A DNA stretch of 64,000 nucleotides, from assembly GCF_008710705.1 (NCBI RefSeq), contig NZ_VYRZ01000001.1, positions 372,001-436,000 on the forward strand. The letters run 5' to 3'. The stretch comes from Microbacterium radiodurans. Its GTDB lineage: Bacteria; Actinomycetota; Actinomycetes; Actinomycetales; Microbacteriaceae. Position 1 is the first letter of the stretch. Every line of letters starts with the position of its first letter. Positions 21,247-28,310 of the stretch are shown in pieces. A program made the position numbers and the translations under genes. The notes under the pieces are model-generated. The model was not told the DNA's origin. It worked only from the letters and a program-made list of their open reading frames with translations, and did no database searches.

Positions 21247-21801
21247 TTACTTCCGCAGTTCGAACGTCGTCGCGCCGACCTTGATCGGCGCACCGATCAC
21301 CACGGCGACGGGCGACGCGACGCGCTCGCCGTCATGCCACGTGCCGTTGGTGGAGTCGAGGTCCTGGATCATCCACTGGTTGCCCCACAGCACGAGGCGG
21401 GCGTGGTGGCTGGAGGTGTAGTCGTCGCGGATGACGAGTCCCGACTCGCTCGAGCGGCCGATCGTCAGCGGCTCCGATCCGAGCGGGAGCTCCACTCCGG
21501 CCTTGGGGCCGCTCGTGACGACGATCCGGGAGACGGCGTCGGTCGTCGCCTTGCCGCCCTTGCCGGCGGGCGCGGGAGTGCCGACCGCACCCACGGCGGC
21601 GGTCGCGGCATCCGGACCCGAGGTCGCCGGACGGGTCACCGAAGGGGTCGCGGCGGCGGCACCGGCGGCAGCGGGCTCGGGGAGCTTCCGCACCTTGACG
21701 CCGAACAGGTCGGCACGCAGCGAGTAGACGACCGCGAAGACGAAGAACCAGAGCAGGACGAGGAAGCCGATCTGCAGCAGCAGGAGGGTCAGCGGGCTCA
21801 C
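21247..21801 (-). CDS. fhaB: FHA-domain protein FhaB
   Basis: A 184-residue protein with an N-terminal transmembrane helix (LLLLQIGFLVLLWFFVFAVVY), an Ala/Pro/Thr-rich linker and a C-terminal forkhead-associated domain. Phosphothreonine-binding motifs are IGRSSESGLVI, SSHHARL and DSTNGTW. In M. tuberculosis, FhaB/FipA recruits FtsZ and FtsQ complexes in response to PknA/B phosphorylation. The GTG start overlaps the fhaA stop by four bases. Confidence 0.92.
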   Translation of the reverse strand: MSPLTLLLLQIGFLVLLWFFVFAVVYSLRADLFGVKVRKLPEPAAAGAAAATPSVTRPATSGPDAATAAVGAVGTPAPAGKGGKATTDAVSRIVVTSGPKAGVELPLGSEPLTIGRSSESGLVIRDDYTSSHHARLVLWGNQWMIQDLDSTNGTWHDGERVASPVAVVIGAPIKVGATTFELRK

Positions 21802-22538
21802 CGTGCGTCCCCCCGGGTGTCGAACATGCGCGTGGCGTCGGACGCGCTCAGGCGCGGGCGGGCGGGAGCCTGCGCCTGCGGGACGACGCGGAAGACGATG
21901 TCGGTGCGGCCGATCCGCACGACCCCGTCGGTCGGCAGGGGCGCCTCGCTGACGCGGGTGCCGTCGAGCTGCGTGCCGTTCGTCGAGCCGAGGTCGCGCA
22001 CCATCGCGCGCTGACCGTCCCAGAGGATCTCGACGTGCTTCCGGCTCGTGCCGGCGTCGGGGATCGTGATGTCGGCGTCGCTGCCCCGGCCGATGACGGT
22101 GCGGGAGGCGACGAGCGGGTGACGGGTGCCGTCGATGTCGACGACCGCCTGCCACGAGACCTGCGCGCCGGCGGCGGAGCTGGAGTCGACGCGCACGACG
22201 CCGGTCGAGAGCCCGGAATCGGCGGTGATCGAGACCGACACCGGCGCGGAGAAGGAGTAGCCCTGCGCCTGCGCGTGCTTCTCGACGAGACCGCGCAGCT
22301 CATCGAGGAGCGCGGGACCCACGGCGTTCATGCGCTCGGCGTCGGCGTCGGCCAGTCGGACCGTCAGCATGTTGGGAACGAGGATGCGGTCGCGGCTGAC
22401 GACGGCGGCCTTCTTGTCGAGCTCGCTGCGCAGCGCGGAGGCGATCTCCACCGGCTGGACACCGCTGCGGAAGGTCTTCGCGAAGGCGCCGTTGACGGCA
22501 CGCTCGAGACCCTTCTCGAAGCTGTCTAGTAGTCCCAC
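21798..22538 (-). CDS. fhaA: FHA-domain protein FhaA (DUF3662 + FHA)
   Basis: A 246-residue protein with an N-terminal DUF3662 domain (GLLDSFEKGLERAVNG...) joined to a C-terminal FHA domain with IGRGSDADI, SRKHVEI and GSTNGTQ. The M. tuberculosis homologue binds phosphorylated MviN to restrain peptidoglycan synthesis; it is longer, with a central Pro/Gln/Tyr-rich region missing here. The GTG start at 22538 follows GAGGAG. A TACGAT hexamer (minus strand of 22570-22575) is a plausible -10 for the whole seven-gene operon. Confidence 0.92.
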   Translation of the reverse strand: MGLLDSFEKGLERAVNGAFAKTFRSGVQPVEIASALRSELDKKAAVVSRDRILVPNMLTVRLADADAERMNAVGPALLDELRGLVEKHAQAQGYSFSAPVSVSITADSGLSTGVVRVDSSSAAGAQVSWQAVVDIDGTRHPLVASRTVIGRGSDADITIPDAGTSRKHVEILWDGQRAMVRDLGSTNGTQLDGTRVSEAPLPTDGVVRIGRTDIVFRVVPQAQAPARPRLSASDATRMFDTRGDAR

Positions 22539-22642
22539 GGGGCTCCTCAGGCAGGCGGATGGTTGCTTCATCGTAGTCAGGCAGGCTGAACGGACGATGC
22601 ATCCGGGGCCGGTACGCGGCTTTTCGGGGGGTGCCGGCGTGA

Positions 22643-22648
22643 TATCCT
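22643..22648 (+). promoter_or_regulatory. Candidate -10 of tRNA-Leu
   Basis: TATCCT about 31 bases before the tRNA suits a -10 hexamer. The -35 region is not convincing. Called by position and hexamer only. Confidence 0.35.
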
Positions 22649-22679
22649 CGGGAAGTTGAGTTCGTGGCGACACGTTCTC

Positions 22680-22763
22680 GCGCGAGTGGCGGAATAGGTA
22701 GACGCGCTGGCTTCAGGTGCCAGTGCCCGCAAGGGCGTGGGGGTTCAAGTCCCCCCTCGCGCA
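22680..22763 (+). tRNA. tRNA-Leu (CAG anticodon)
   Basis: An 84-base class II tRNA. The acceptor arm GCGCGAG pairs with CTCGCGC, discriminator A22763. The anticodon stem CTGGC/GCCAG frames the loop TTCAGGT, with CAG at 22714-22716. A variable-arm stem (GCCCGCAAGGGC) and the T arm GGGGGTTCAAGTCCCCC are present. It reads the dominant CTG leucine codon of this genome. The same position after fhaA is occupied by tRNA-Leu in mycobacteria. Confidence 0.97.
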
Positions 22764-22774
22764 CAGCGCAGGAA

Positions 22775-22815
22775 GACGAAGCCGGTCGGCGGTGCGAACC
22801 CCGACCGGCTTCGTC
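22775..22815 (+). terminator. Perfect 15-bp hairpin after tRNA-Leu
   Basis: Arms 22775-22789 (GACGAAGCCGGTCGG) and 22801-22815 are perfect complements around an 11-base loop, followed by GTTCC. It starts twelve bases after the tRNA and is the likely terminator. Confidence 0.8.
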
Positions 22816-22831
22816 GTTCCCGGCCGGCGCA

Positions 22832-22887
22832 GGGTCATGCGCCGCGGGTCATGCGCCGCGGGTCACGCGCCGCGGGTCACGCGCCGC
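22832..22887. repeat. Four 14-bp tandem repeats
   Basis: The unit GGGTCAYGCGCCGC occurs four times head to tail. Copies 1 and 2 have T and copies 3 and 4 have C at the variable position, suggesting successive two-step duplication. The fourth copy contains the stop codon of the small minus-strand gene. The unit length is not a multiple of three, so copy-number change would alter sequence beyond the stop without lengthening the protein. Confidence 0.9.
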
Positions 22888-23137
22888 GCAGGGCGTGGCG
22901 TGCGAGGAAAACGGCGCTGCGCAGCGTGAGCTGCGGCTCGGCCTCGCGGAGGACGCGGATGGCGCGCAGCTCGTCGCCCCCGGCGCGGATGATCGGGTCG
23001 AGGACCTCGCGCGCCCAGGCCAGCGCGTTCTCGGGCGGCTGACCGCTCGCCGGCTCGTCGCCCCCGAAGATGGCGTGCAAGCGGCGCCGCGGATCCTCGC
23101 GGTCGCCGAAGATGAGCGCGTCGTTCCGGTTCTGCAT
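22877..23137 (-). CDS. Small conserved-type hypothetical protein
   Basis: An 86-residue soluble protein (MQNRNDALIFGDREDPRRRL...) with a helical C-terminus (REVLDPIIRAGGDELRAIRVLREAE). A strong GGGGAGG ribosome site before the ATG and TAGCGT (minus strand of 23156-23161) as a -10 support a real gene. I do not recognise a family. A 16-bp palindrome lies at its -35 region. The stop lies inside the last unit of the tandem repeat. Confidence 0.7.
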   Translation of the reverse strand: MQNRNDALIFGDREDPRRRLHAIFGGDEPASGQPPENALAWAREVLDPIIRAGGDELRAIRVLREAEPQLTLRSAVFLARHALRGA

Positions 23138-23183
23138 GATGTACCTCCCCGCGTCACGCTACCGACCGGGCGATCGCGCTACG

Positions 23184-23199
23184 TCCGTCGTACGACGGA
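23184..23199. promoter_or_regulatory. 16-bp perfect palindrome, candidate operator
   Basis: TCCGTCGTACGACGGA is a perfect palindrome abutting the -35 position of the small minus-strand gene (its -10 is at 23156-23161). It lies between that gene and the end of the upstream TetR gene. It differs from the two TGTAC-type palindromes at 24277-24311, so it is probably bound by another regulator. Confidence 0.5.
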
Positions 23200-23222
23200 T
23201 ATATGCCATCAGTCACCGGGGG

Positions 23223-23789
23223 TCACGCAAGCGCCTCGAGGAGGCGCCGCTCGGTGCGCGAGACGATTCCGAGCAGCGTGTCGTCGCTGGCGTAGGCGCG
23301 CGCGAGGATGAGTCCGCCCTGGACGGCCGCGACCGCGTCGAGCGCGTGCGTCCGGGCGTCGTGGGGCGCCAGCCCGCCGGCGCGGAGGGCGTGAGCGAGG
23401 GCATCGACCCAGTCCGTGAAGTAGGTGCGCACGGCATCGGCGAATGTAGCTTGCTCCTCGCCGAGGGTCATCGCCGCGAACAGGCACACACGTTCGCGCG
23501 AGACGAAATAGTCCGCCACCTCGCCGAACGCGGTCGCGATCGTGGTGCGCGGGTCTCCGGCCGACCGCAGGGGCGTGAAGAGCCGTTCGTCGAACCAGTC
23601 GCTCACCTGCTCGAGCACAGCTCGGGCCATGTCTGTCTTCCCCGCGGGGAAGAAATGGTAGAGGCTGCCACGGCCGATGCCGGTCTCCTGCTGGATGACC
23701 GAGAGCGAGCCGCCCTCGAAACCTCGCCGGCGGAAGACGCCGGCGAGGGCGCGGACCGCATCCGCGCGATCGAGAACAGTCTTCGCCAT
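23223..23789 (-). CDS. TetR/AcrR-family transcriptional regulator
   Basis: A 188-residue repressor-type regulator. The N-terminal helix-turn-helix is 'SVIQQETGIGRGSLYHFFPAGKTDMARAVLE', with the SLYHFF recognition helix. The C-terminal ligand domain is variable. The ATG overlaps the stop of the NTF2-like gene by one base, so it is the second gene of that operon. Two adjacent palindromes before the first gene are its likely operators, implying autoregulation. The ligand is unknown. Confidence 0.9.
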   Translation of the reverse strand: MAKTVLDRADAVRALAGVFRRRGFEGGSLSVIQQETGIGRGSLYHFFPAGKTDMARAVLEQVSDWFDERLFTPLRSAGDPRTTIATAFGEVADYFVSRERVCLFAAMTLGEEQATFADAVRTYFTDWVDALAHALRAGGLAPHDARTHALDAVAAVQGGLILARAYASDDTLLGIVSRTERRLLEALA

Positions 23790-24256
23790 CAGAGTCCGAG
23801 GTCGCTCAGGCCCGGGTGATCCGCGGGGCGGGGACCGGCGGCGTCCCAGAAGAAGAGTCGCTCGGAATCCTCGATCGCGACGTCGTTGATGCTCGCGTGG
23901 CGGTGGGTCATGAGCCCATCCTCGTCGAAGCGCCAGTTCTCATTGCCGTGTGCGCGGAACCAACGCCCGTCGGCATCGCGGTACTCGTAGGCGAAGCGCA
24001 CCGCGATGACGTCGCCCGTGAACGCCCAGAGCTCTTTGATGAGTCGGTAGTCGAGCTCCCGCTCCCACTTCTGCGTCAGAAGATCGACGATGGCGGCGCG
24101 TCCCTGAACGAACGTGGAGCGATTGCGCCACCAGCTGTCCTCGCTGTAGGCGAGCGAGATGCGTTCGGGATCTCGCGTGTTCCAGGCATCCTCGGCGGCG
24201 CGTACCTTCTGCGCGGCGGTCGTCGCGGTGAACGGGGGAAGAGGGGGACGTGTCAT
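23789..24256 (-). CDS. NTF2-like protein, DUF1348 family
   Basis: A 155-residue cone-fold protein of the SnoaL/NTF2-like superfamily. The DUF1348 core is recognised from '[30 protein letters not shown]' and '[23 protein letters not shown]'. Members are small ligand-binding or enzymatic folds of unknown reaction. AAGGAG precedes the ATG, so unlike many neighbours it has a Shine-Dalgarno sequence. It is regulated with the downstream TetR gene and is probably the TetR target. Confidence 0.85.
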   Translation of the reverse strand: MTRPPLPPFTATTAAQKVRAAEDAWNTRDPERISLAYSEDSWWRNRSTFVQGRAAIVDLLTQKWERELDYRLIKELWAFTGDVIAVRFAYEYRDADGRWFRAHGNENWRFDEDGLMTHRHASINDVAIEDSERLFFWDAAGPRPADHPGLSDLGL

Positions 24257-24276
24257 GCGGGCTCCTTCGACAAAAT

Positions 24277-24292
24277 GTACTGAAGAGTACAG
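24277..24292. promoter_or_regulatory. TetR-type operator O1
   Basis: TGTACTGAAGAGTACA is a perfect 6-bp inverted repeat with a 4-base spacer, 21 bases upstream of the NTF2-like gene. It shares the TGTAC half-site with the next palindrome. A candidate -10 (TACATT on the minus strand) overlaps its edge, so binding would block transcription. Confidence 0.7.
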
Positions 24293-24295
24293 ACT

Positions 24296-24311
24296 GTACC
24301 GTAAGGTACAC
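24296..24311. promoter_or_regulatory. TetR-type operator O2
   Basis: TGTACCGTAAGGTACA is a second perfect 6-4-6 palindrome whose centre is 19 bp from the first, close to two helical turns. This would place two dimers on nearly the same face of the DNA. It lies between the AbiTii-domain gene end and the NTF2-like/TetR operon. Confidence 0.7.
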
Positions 24312-24330
24312 CGACATCACTCCGCCGGGG

Positions 24331-25158
24331 TCACCAACCGAGATGGTGGGCGGCGATGTCGACGACGCGGTCCGCAGCGTCATCGGCGGGGATGCCGGGC
24401 GCCGCCGGAATGCGCCCCGCCCGCACCGCGTTGGCGAGGCGCTGCACGCTGTTGCGCTTGGCGGCGCTGGTCTCGTCGGCGAGGACGACGTGGGCCGCCT
24501 CGGCGGCGCGGAAGGCGTCCGCGAGCACCGCCGTCAGCTCGTCGCGGAGCGCCGCGGCATCCGTGCCGTCGGCATCGTCCTCGGCGACGTCGACCGCCGC
24601 ACCGGCGAGGCCGAACCCGAGCGCGCCGTCCATGATGAACGCGAGCGCCGCCGCCGACACCGTGAGCCCGTCGGCCGTCCGCTGCGCGACGGCGCGCAGA
24701 TCGAGAGCGAGCTCCAGGATGCGGTTGCGAACGCTCTCGTCCACGGATCGCAGCAGGGGAGCGGGGACGACGCGTGATTCCGAGCACAAGCGCATGAGGG
24801 CGATGCGCGGCTCGATACCGGCGCCGACGCGGTCGCGGTAGCGGGCGACGTTCGCCGTCTCCGCCCCGTCGTCGACGCCCCGGCGGCCCGCCAGGTCGGC
24901 GATCTGCGAGATCTCCGTCAGCGGACCGCGCAGCTCGAGTTCGAGAACCTCGTCCAGGTCGCCCACCGGCAGCGAGAACGGACCGCGGTACATCGGCAGT
25001 CGGTGCTCGGGCAGGTAGCCGCTCAGCTCGGCCCGCGCCCACGACCGCAGCTCGGTCGAATCGAGGTGCTGTGCGAGCGCATGCACCTGGCGGAGCAGAT
25101 CGGGGGTGGTGACCGCATCCGACGCCGCACCGGAGACGACGTCGTCGAGGAGGCCCAT
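24331..25158 (-). CDS. AbiTii-domain protein
   Basis: A 275-residue protein whose first 60 residues (MGLLDDVVSGAASDAVTTPDLLRQVHALAQHL, then LRSWARAELSGY) fit the AbiTii N-terminal domain. That domain is named for an abortive-infection protein and is often found beside or fused to other defence or signalling domains. The rest is helical with no recognised motif. The ATG at 25158 lies six bases after CATACT on the minus strand (25165-25170), suggesting a leaderless start. No other defence gene is adjacent. The domain call rests on recalled sequence pattern. Confidence 0.6.
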   Translation of the reverse strand: MGLLDDVVSGAASDAVTTPDLLRQVHALAQHLDSTELRSWARAELSGYLPEHRLPMYRGPFSLPVGDLDEVLELELRGPLTEISQIADLAGRRGVDDGAETANVARYRDRVGAGIEPRIALMRLCSESRVVPAPLLRSVDESVRNRILELALDLRAVAQRTADGLTVSAAALAFIMDGALGFGLAGAAVDVAEDDADGTDAAALRDELTAVLADAFRAAEAAHVVLADETSAAKRNSVQRLANAVRAGRIPAAPGIPADDAADRVVDIAAHHLGW

Positions 25159-25238
25159 CCCTGAAGTATGCGCCGCGGTGGTCACCCCGGCGAAAACCGA
25201 GCGAACCCCGGGGTCTCGCAGAGGATCGGCGTCCGAAC

Positions 25239-25300
25239 GGGGCGCAGTCCGTGACGTCGGGCGCGGAAAGAGCTGCGCCGGATGCTGCGAACTGCGCCCC
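25239..25300. terminator. Inverted repeat downstream of hxlA
   Basis: GGGGCGCAGTCC (25239-25250) pairs with GAACTGCGCCCC (25289-25300), 11 of 12 matched, enclosing a smaller GGCGC/GCGCC stem. It lies 17 bases beyond the hxlA stop and probably terminates the minus-strand operon. It shares words (GTCGGGCGCGGA, GGATGCTGCG) with the element at 27554. Confidence 0.6.
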
Positions 25301-25316
25301 ATCGGGGGTTCGGGAG

Positions 25317-25940
25317 TCAGCCGATCGCGGCCCGGAGCTCCGCGGCGGCGGCCGCGACGTCCGGGGCACCGTACAGCGCACCGCCGACGACGGCGACCTC
25401 GGCGCCCGCGTCGCGCACAGCGCCGATCGTGCCGAGGTTCACGCCGCCCGCGATCGAGAACGGCACGCCGGCCGCCTCACCCGCGCGCAGCAGCGTGTCG
25501 AGCGAGTAGCCCGCCTGAGCCTGCTCGTCGAGACCGGCGTGCACCTCGACGAACTCGGCGCCCAGGGCGACGACCTCCTTCGCGCGTGCGACCTTGTCGG
25601 CGACGCCGATGAGGTCGACGACGACGCCCTTGCCGCGAGCGGCGGCCGACTTCACGGCTCCGGCGATCGTGCTGTCGTCGGCCGAACCGAGGACCGTGAC
25701 GAGGTCGGCGCCGGCGTCGAAGGCGAGGTCGGCTTCGAGCTCACCGGCATCCATCGTCTTGAGGTCGGCGAAGATCACCTTGTCGGGGTGGGCGTTCTTC
25801 AGCGCCGTGATGGCGGAGCGACCTTCGCTCTTGATGAGCGGGGTGCCGAGCTCGAGGATGTCGACGTGCGCGGCGGCGGCCGCGGCGAGCTCGAGAGCCT
25901 TCTCGGTCGACAGGGTGTCGATGGCGAACTGCAGCTTCAT
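25317..25940 (-). CDS. hxlA: 3-hexulose-6-phosphate synthase
   Basis: A 207-residue (beta/alpha)8 enzyme that condenses formaldehyde with ribulose 5-phosphate to form hexulose 6-phosphate, the fixation step of the ribulose monophosphate cycle. Family segments are LQFAIDTLSTEKAL, 'VDILELGTPLIKSEG', 'VIFADLKTMDAG' (with the catalytic Asp/Lys) and 'SIAGGVNLGTI'. The length is typical for an unfused enzyme. It follows hxlB by 40 bases in one operon. Without methanol dehydrogenase in view, formaldehyde detoxification is the likeliest role. Confidence 0.92.
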   Translation of the reverse strand: MKLQFAIDTLSTEKALELAAAAAAHVDILELGTPLIKSEGRSAITALKNAHPDKVIFADLKTMDAGELEADLAFDAGADLVTVLGSADDSTIAGAVKSAAARGKGVVVDLIGVADKVARAKEVVALGAEFVEVHAGLDEQAQAGYSLDTLLRAGEAAGVPFSIAGGVNLGTIGAVRDAGAEVAVVGGALYGAPDVAAAAAELRAAIG

Positions 25941-25980
25941 GGGGTGTCCGATCTGTCGGGGTGTGGGTGGGAGAGCAGGG

Positions 25981-26625
25981 TCACTCGAGGTTCGCGTGGC
26001 GCGGCCAGAGCTCGTCCGCGCTCGATCCCCGTCGGTGCCAGAGCGTGTGGAAGAGGCCGTCGCCGAGGACGACGACCAGCTGCTCGAACAGGCTGCCCGC
26101 GTACTGCTGAGACGCGGTCGCCGAACGGTCGAGCTTCTGGGCCGCCGGCACGGTGACGACGACGTCCGCGACCTCGCCCAAGGAGGAGGTCGCGTCGGTG
26201 GTGATCGCCGCGACGCGGGCGCCCACATCCGAAGCCGTCCGTGCGGCGCGCACGACGCTCTCCGTGCCGCCCGACCCGCTCGCCGTGAGGAGGAGGTCGC
26301 CGGGGCGGATCGCCGGCGCCGTCGCCTCGCCGACGACGTGGACGTCGAGGCCGAGATGCATGAGACGCATGGCCGTCATGCGCAGGGCGATGCCCGAGCG
26401 GCCGGCGCCGACGACGAACACGCGCTCGGCGCCGAGCACCGCATCGGCCAGGTCGTCGAGCGCGCTCGCGCTGGCGACGGCGGTCCGCTCGGCGGCCCGG
26501 AGGAGCTCGTTCGCGACCAGCGACACCGCCGCGGAGGATGACGGCGCAGAGGACGACGGGGCGGAAGACCTCGGCGCGGCCGACGAGGAACGCGCGGCCG
26601 GGACGGACGTCGTGGATGCAGGCAT
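25981..26625 (-). CDS. hxlB: 6-phospho-3-hexuloisomerase
   Basis: A 214-residue SIS-domain isomerase that converts hexulose 6-phosphate to fructose 6-phosphate, the second step after HxlA. The SIS core has 'ERVFVVGAGRSGIALRMTAMRLMHLGLDVHVVGE', TASGSGGTESV and the C-terminal 'QYAGSLFEQLVVVLGD'. The first 35 residues form a Ser/Ala/Pro-rich low-complexity leader (SSAPSSSAPSSSAA), absent from most homologues, so translation may begin further in. It is divergent from the LuxR-type gene, with 94 bases between them. Confidence 0.9.
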   Translation of the reverse strand: MPASTTSVPAARSSSAAPRSSAPSSSAPSSSAAVSLVANELLRAAERTAVASASALDDLADAVLGAERVFVVGAGRSGIALRMTAMRLMHLGLDVHVVGEATAPAIRPGDLLLTASGSGGTESVVRAARTASDVGARVAAITTDATSSLGEVADVVVTVPAAQKLDRSATASQQYAGSLFEQLVVVLGDGLFHTLWHRRGSSADELWPRHANLE

Positions 26626-26668
26626 GGCCACCAGCCTGCGCCGCTCGGACGGATCGACGCCCTCACCC

Positions 26669-26711
26669 ACCCGAACGGTTTTGCCTACCCGAAATGACGG
26701 GTGCGTAGGAT
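26669..26711. promoter_or_regulatory. hxlBA / luxR-type divergent control region
   Basis: ACCCGAA occurs twice, at 26669-26675 and 26687-26693, 18 bp apart. The second copy also forms an inverted repeat with CGGGT at 26698-26702. TAGGAT at 26706-26711 is the -10 for the LuxR-type gene, eight bases before its ATG (leaderless). The repeats are good candidates for the binding site of the adjacent regulator. Confidence 0.45.
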
Positions 26712-26719
26712 GGGCGACC

Positions 26720-27544
26720 ATGCGCAGTGACGAGATATCGCCGGGCTCCGCACGGCGGGCGGCCGCCGACCACGCGCGTGCGCTCGCCGACCAGCGGGAT
26801 CGGTACGCCCTGACCCTCGAGTCGCTCCTCGCGACGCTCCGCTCGTCGCGCCTCGACGACCGCTCGGCGCGCGCCGTCGCGGTCGACGTCGCCGCGGGAG
26901 CCCTCGTGGGCCTGCGCGAGCAGACCGACGAGCAGGGGGTCGCGCTCGAGCCGGTGGTGGGCGCGTTCGAGCGACTGCGGGGAGACCTGCGTCCTCTGGT
27001 CAGATACAGCGAGCTCGACGTGCAGTTCGTCGAGCCGCCCGCCAACGGTCGGGCACTGCCCGGGGAGATCGCCCACGCCGCGCGTACCATCGTCCGGAGC
27101 ACCGTGCTCGCGATCGTCGATCGCGCGGAGACCTCCCGCATCCGCATCCAGTGGGACTGCGACGGCCTCCACCTGCTCATCGGCATCCGGGACGACGGCG
27201 ACGGGGAGCTCTCGACGCACGACGACGCACTCCGACCGGTGGCCGAGATCGTCGCATCCCTCTCCGGACGCCTCGTCGTGACCTCGACGAAAGGATGGGG
27301 CTCGGAGGTGGCGATCCGGCTGCCCCTGGACCCGCCCGCGCTGCCGGGCGATGTGCCGGACGGCTTCGAGGTCAGCCCGCGCGAGCGTGACGTCCTGCGG
27401 CTCGTCGCGACCGGGCGGCGCAACCGCGAGATCGCCGAGTCCCTCGGGGTGAGCGAGAACACCGTGAAGTTCCACGTCTCGAACCTGCTCCGCAAGGCCG
27501 GCGCCGCCTCGCGCGCCGAGCTCGCGGCGCTCGCTCGCGCCTAG
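26720..27544 (+). CDS. LuxR-type regulator with degenerate histidine-kinase-like ATPase domain
   Basis: A 274-residue protein. Residues 1-100 are helical, residues about 110-205 resemble a GHKL ATPase (AARTIVRSTVLAIV, LLIGIRDDGDGELS, GWGSEVAIRLPL), and the C-terminal 60 residues are a LuxR/NarL helix-turn-helix (SPRERDVLRLVATGRRNREIAESLG, then ENTVKFHVSNLLRKAG). There is no phospho-accepting receiver domain and no H-box. Its position divergent from hxlBA makes it the likely formaldehyde or pathway regulator. The start is fixed by the leaderless promoter geometry. Confidence 0.85.
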   Translation: MRSDEISPGSARRAAADHARALADQRDRYALTLESLLATLRSSRLDDRSARAVAVDVAAGALVGLREQTDEQGVALEPVVGAFERLRGDLRPLVRYSELDVQFVEPPANGRALPGEIAHAARTIVRSTVLAIVDRAETSRIRIQWDCDGLHLLIGIRDDGDGELSTHDDALRPVAEIVASLSGRLVVTSTKGWGSEVAIRLPLDPPALPGDVPDGFEVSPRERDVLRLVATGRRNREIAESLGVSENTVKFHVSNLLRKAGAASRAELAALARA

Positions 27545-27553
27545 CGTCGGCGC

Positions 27554-27620
27554 GTCGGGCGCAGTTCGCCGCGTCGGGCGCGGATCTTTCCGCGCCGCAC
27601 GTGCAGAAGTGCGCCCGAAC
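27554..27620. terminator. Bidirectional nested hairpin between convergent genes
   Basis: The outer arms GTCGGGCGCAGTTC (27554-27567) and 27606-27620 pair with one bulge and one mismatch. Inside them is a perfect GGCGCGGA/TCCGCGCC stem (27577-27584 and 27589-27596) with a TCTT loop. It lies between the end of the LuxR-type gene and the end of the minus-strand GNAT gene. Confidence 0.7.
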
Positions 27621-27646
27621 GGATGCTGCGCCGCGCGCCGCCCGGC

Positions 27647-28138
27647 TCAGATGCCGTCGAGGGTGGGCGGCAGCACGAGGATCACCTCGTCGATCTCCGT
27701 GCCGCGGGCGGGCGCGAACGAGCGGGCTCGCTCGATCTCGCTGAAGCCGTTCGCCTGCAGGACGGCGAGGGAGGCGGCGTTGTCCGCCGCGACGCGCGCG
27801 TACAGCGGGCGCTCCGCCTCGCGCGCGATCAGCAGCCGGAGGGCGGCCGAGGCGACCCCGCGTCCGCGCGCATGGCGGGCGATCCAGAAGGTCACCTCTC
27901 GGTCGTCGTCGACGGTGAAGGCCGCGGCCGTGCCGGCGAACCCGCCGTCCTCGGTGACCACGAACATGCGCACGCGGTCGTCGGCGCGGTGCCGTTCGAG
28001 CCAGACGTCGAACGCGTCTCGATCACCCGGGTCATCGGCCGTGAATGCCGCTTGAGCCGCGGCATCCGGGTCGCTCATCATCTCGAACACGGCGTCGGCA
28101 TCGTCATCGTCGAAGGGTCGCAGATCCACGTGAGCCAT
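27647..28138 (-). CDS. GNAT-family N-acetyltransferase (RimJ/RimL-like)
   Basis: A 163-residue acetyltransferase. The acetyl-CoA loop is in 'WIARHARGRGVASAALRLL' and the C-terminal pattern 'VAADNAASLAVLQANGFSEIERA' is typical of RimL-like members. The substrate is unknown. TAGCGT (minus strand of 28145-28150) ends six bases before the ATG with no Shine-Dalgarno sequence, so it is probably leaderless and transcribed alone. Confidence 0.88.
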   Translation of the reverse strand: MAHVDLRPFDDDDADAVFEMMSDPDAAAQAAFTADDPGDRDAFDVWLERHRADDRVRMFVVTEDGGFAGTAAAFTVDDDREVTFWIARHARGRGVASAALRLLIAREAERPLYARVAADNAASLAVLQANGFSEIERARSFAPARGTEIDEVILVLPPTLDGI

Positions 28139-28249
28139 CTCGGCACGCTACCTCGATGAAATCCGTCTCATCTTCCGCTATCGGCGCGAGCCCGGAATCA
28201 GTACAGTTGAGGCGTCACGCACCGCGTGACGTATCCGGGGGGATCCGTC

Positions 28250-28291
28250 GACGCCCGGGCGCTGCCGTTCTGAGCACGCAGCCCGGGCGTC
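28250..28291. terminator. Hairpin after the HAD gene
   Basis: GACGCCCGGGC (28250-28260) pairs perfectly with GCCCGGGCGTC (28281-28291), extended by GCTGC/GCA pairing with a small bulge. A smaller perfect stem GTCACGC/GCGTGAC lies at 28214-28230. It sits 20 bases beyond the stop of the minus-strand HAD gene. Confidence 0.65.
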
Positions 28292-28310
28292 GAATGGGAG
28301 AACTCCGCCC

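Noticed and set aside
22832..22887. Possible CRISPR-like repeats
   Set aside because: The 14-bp units are contiguous without spacers and no cas gene is nearby, so they are simple tandem repeats.
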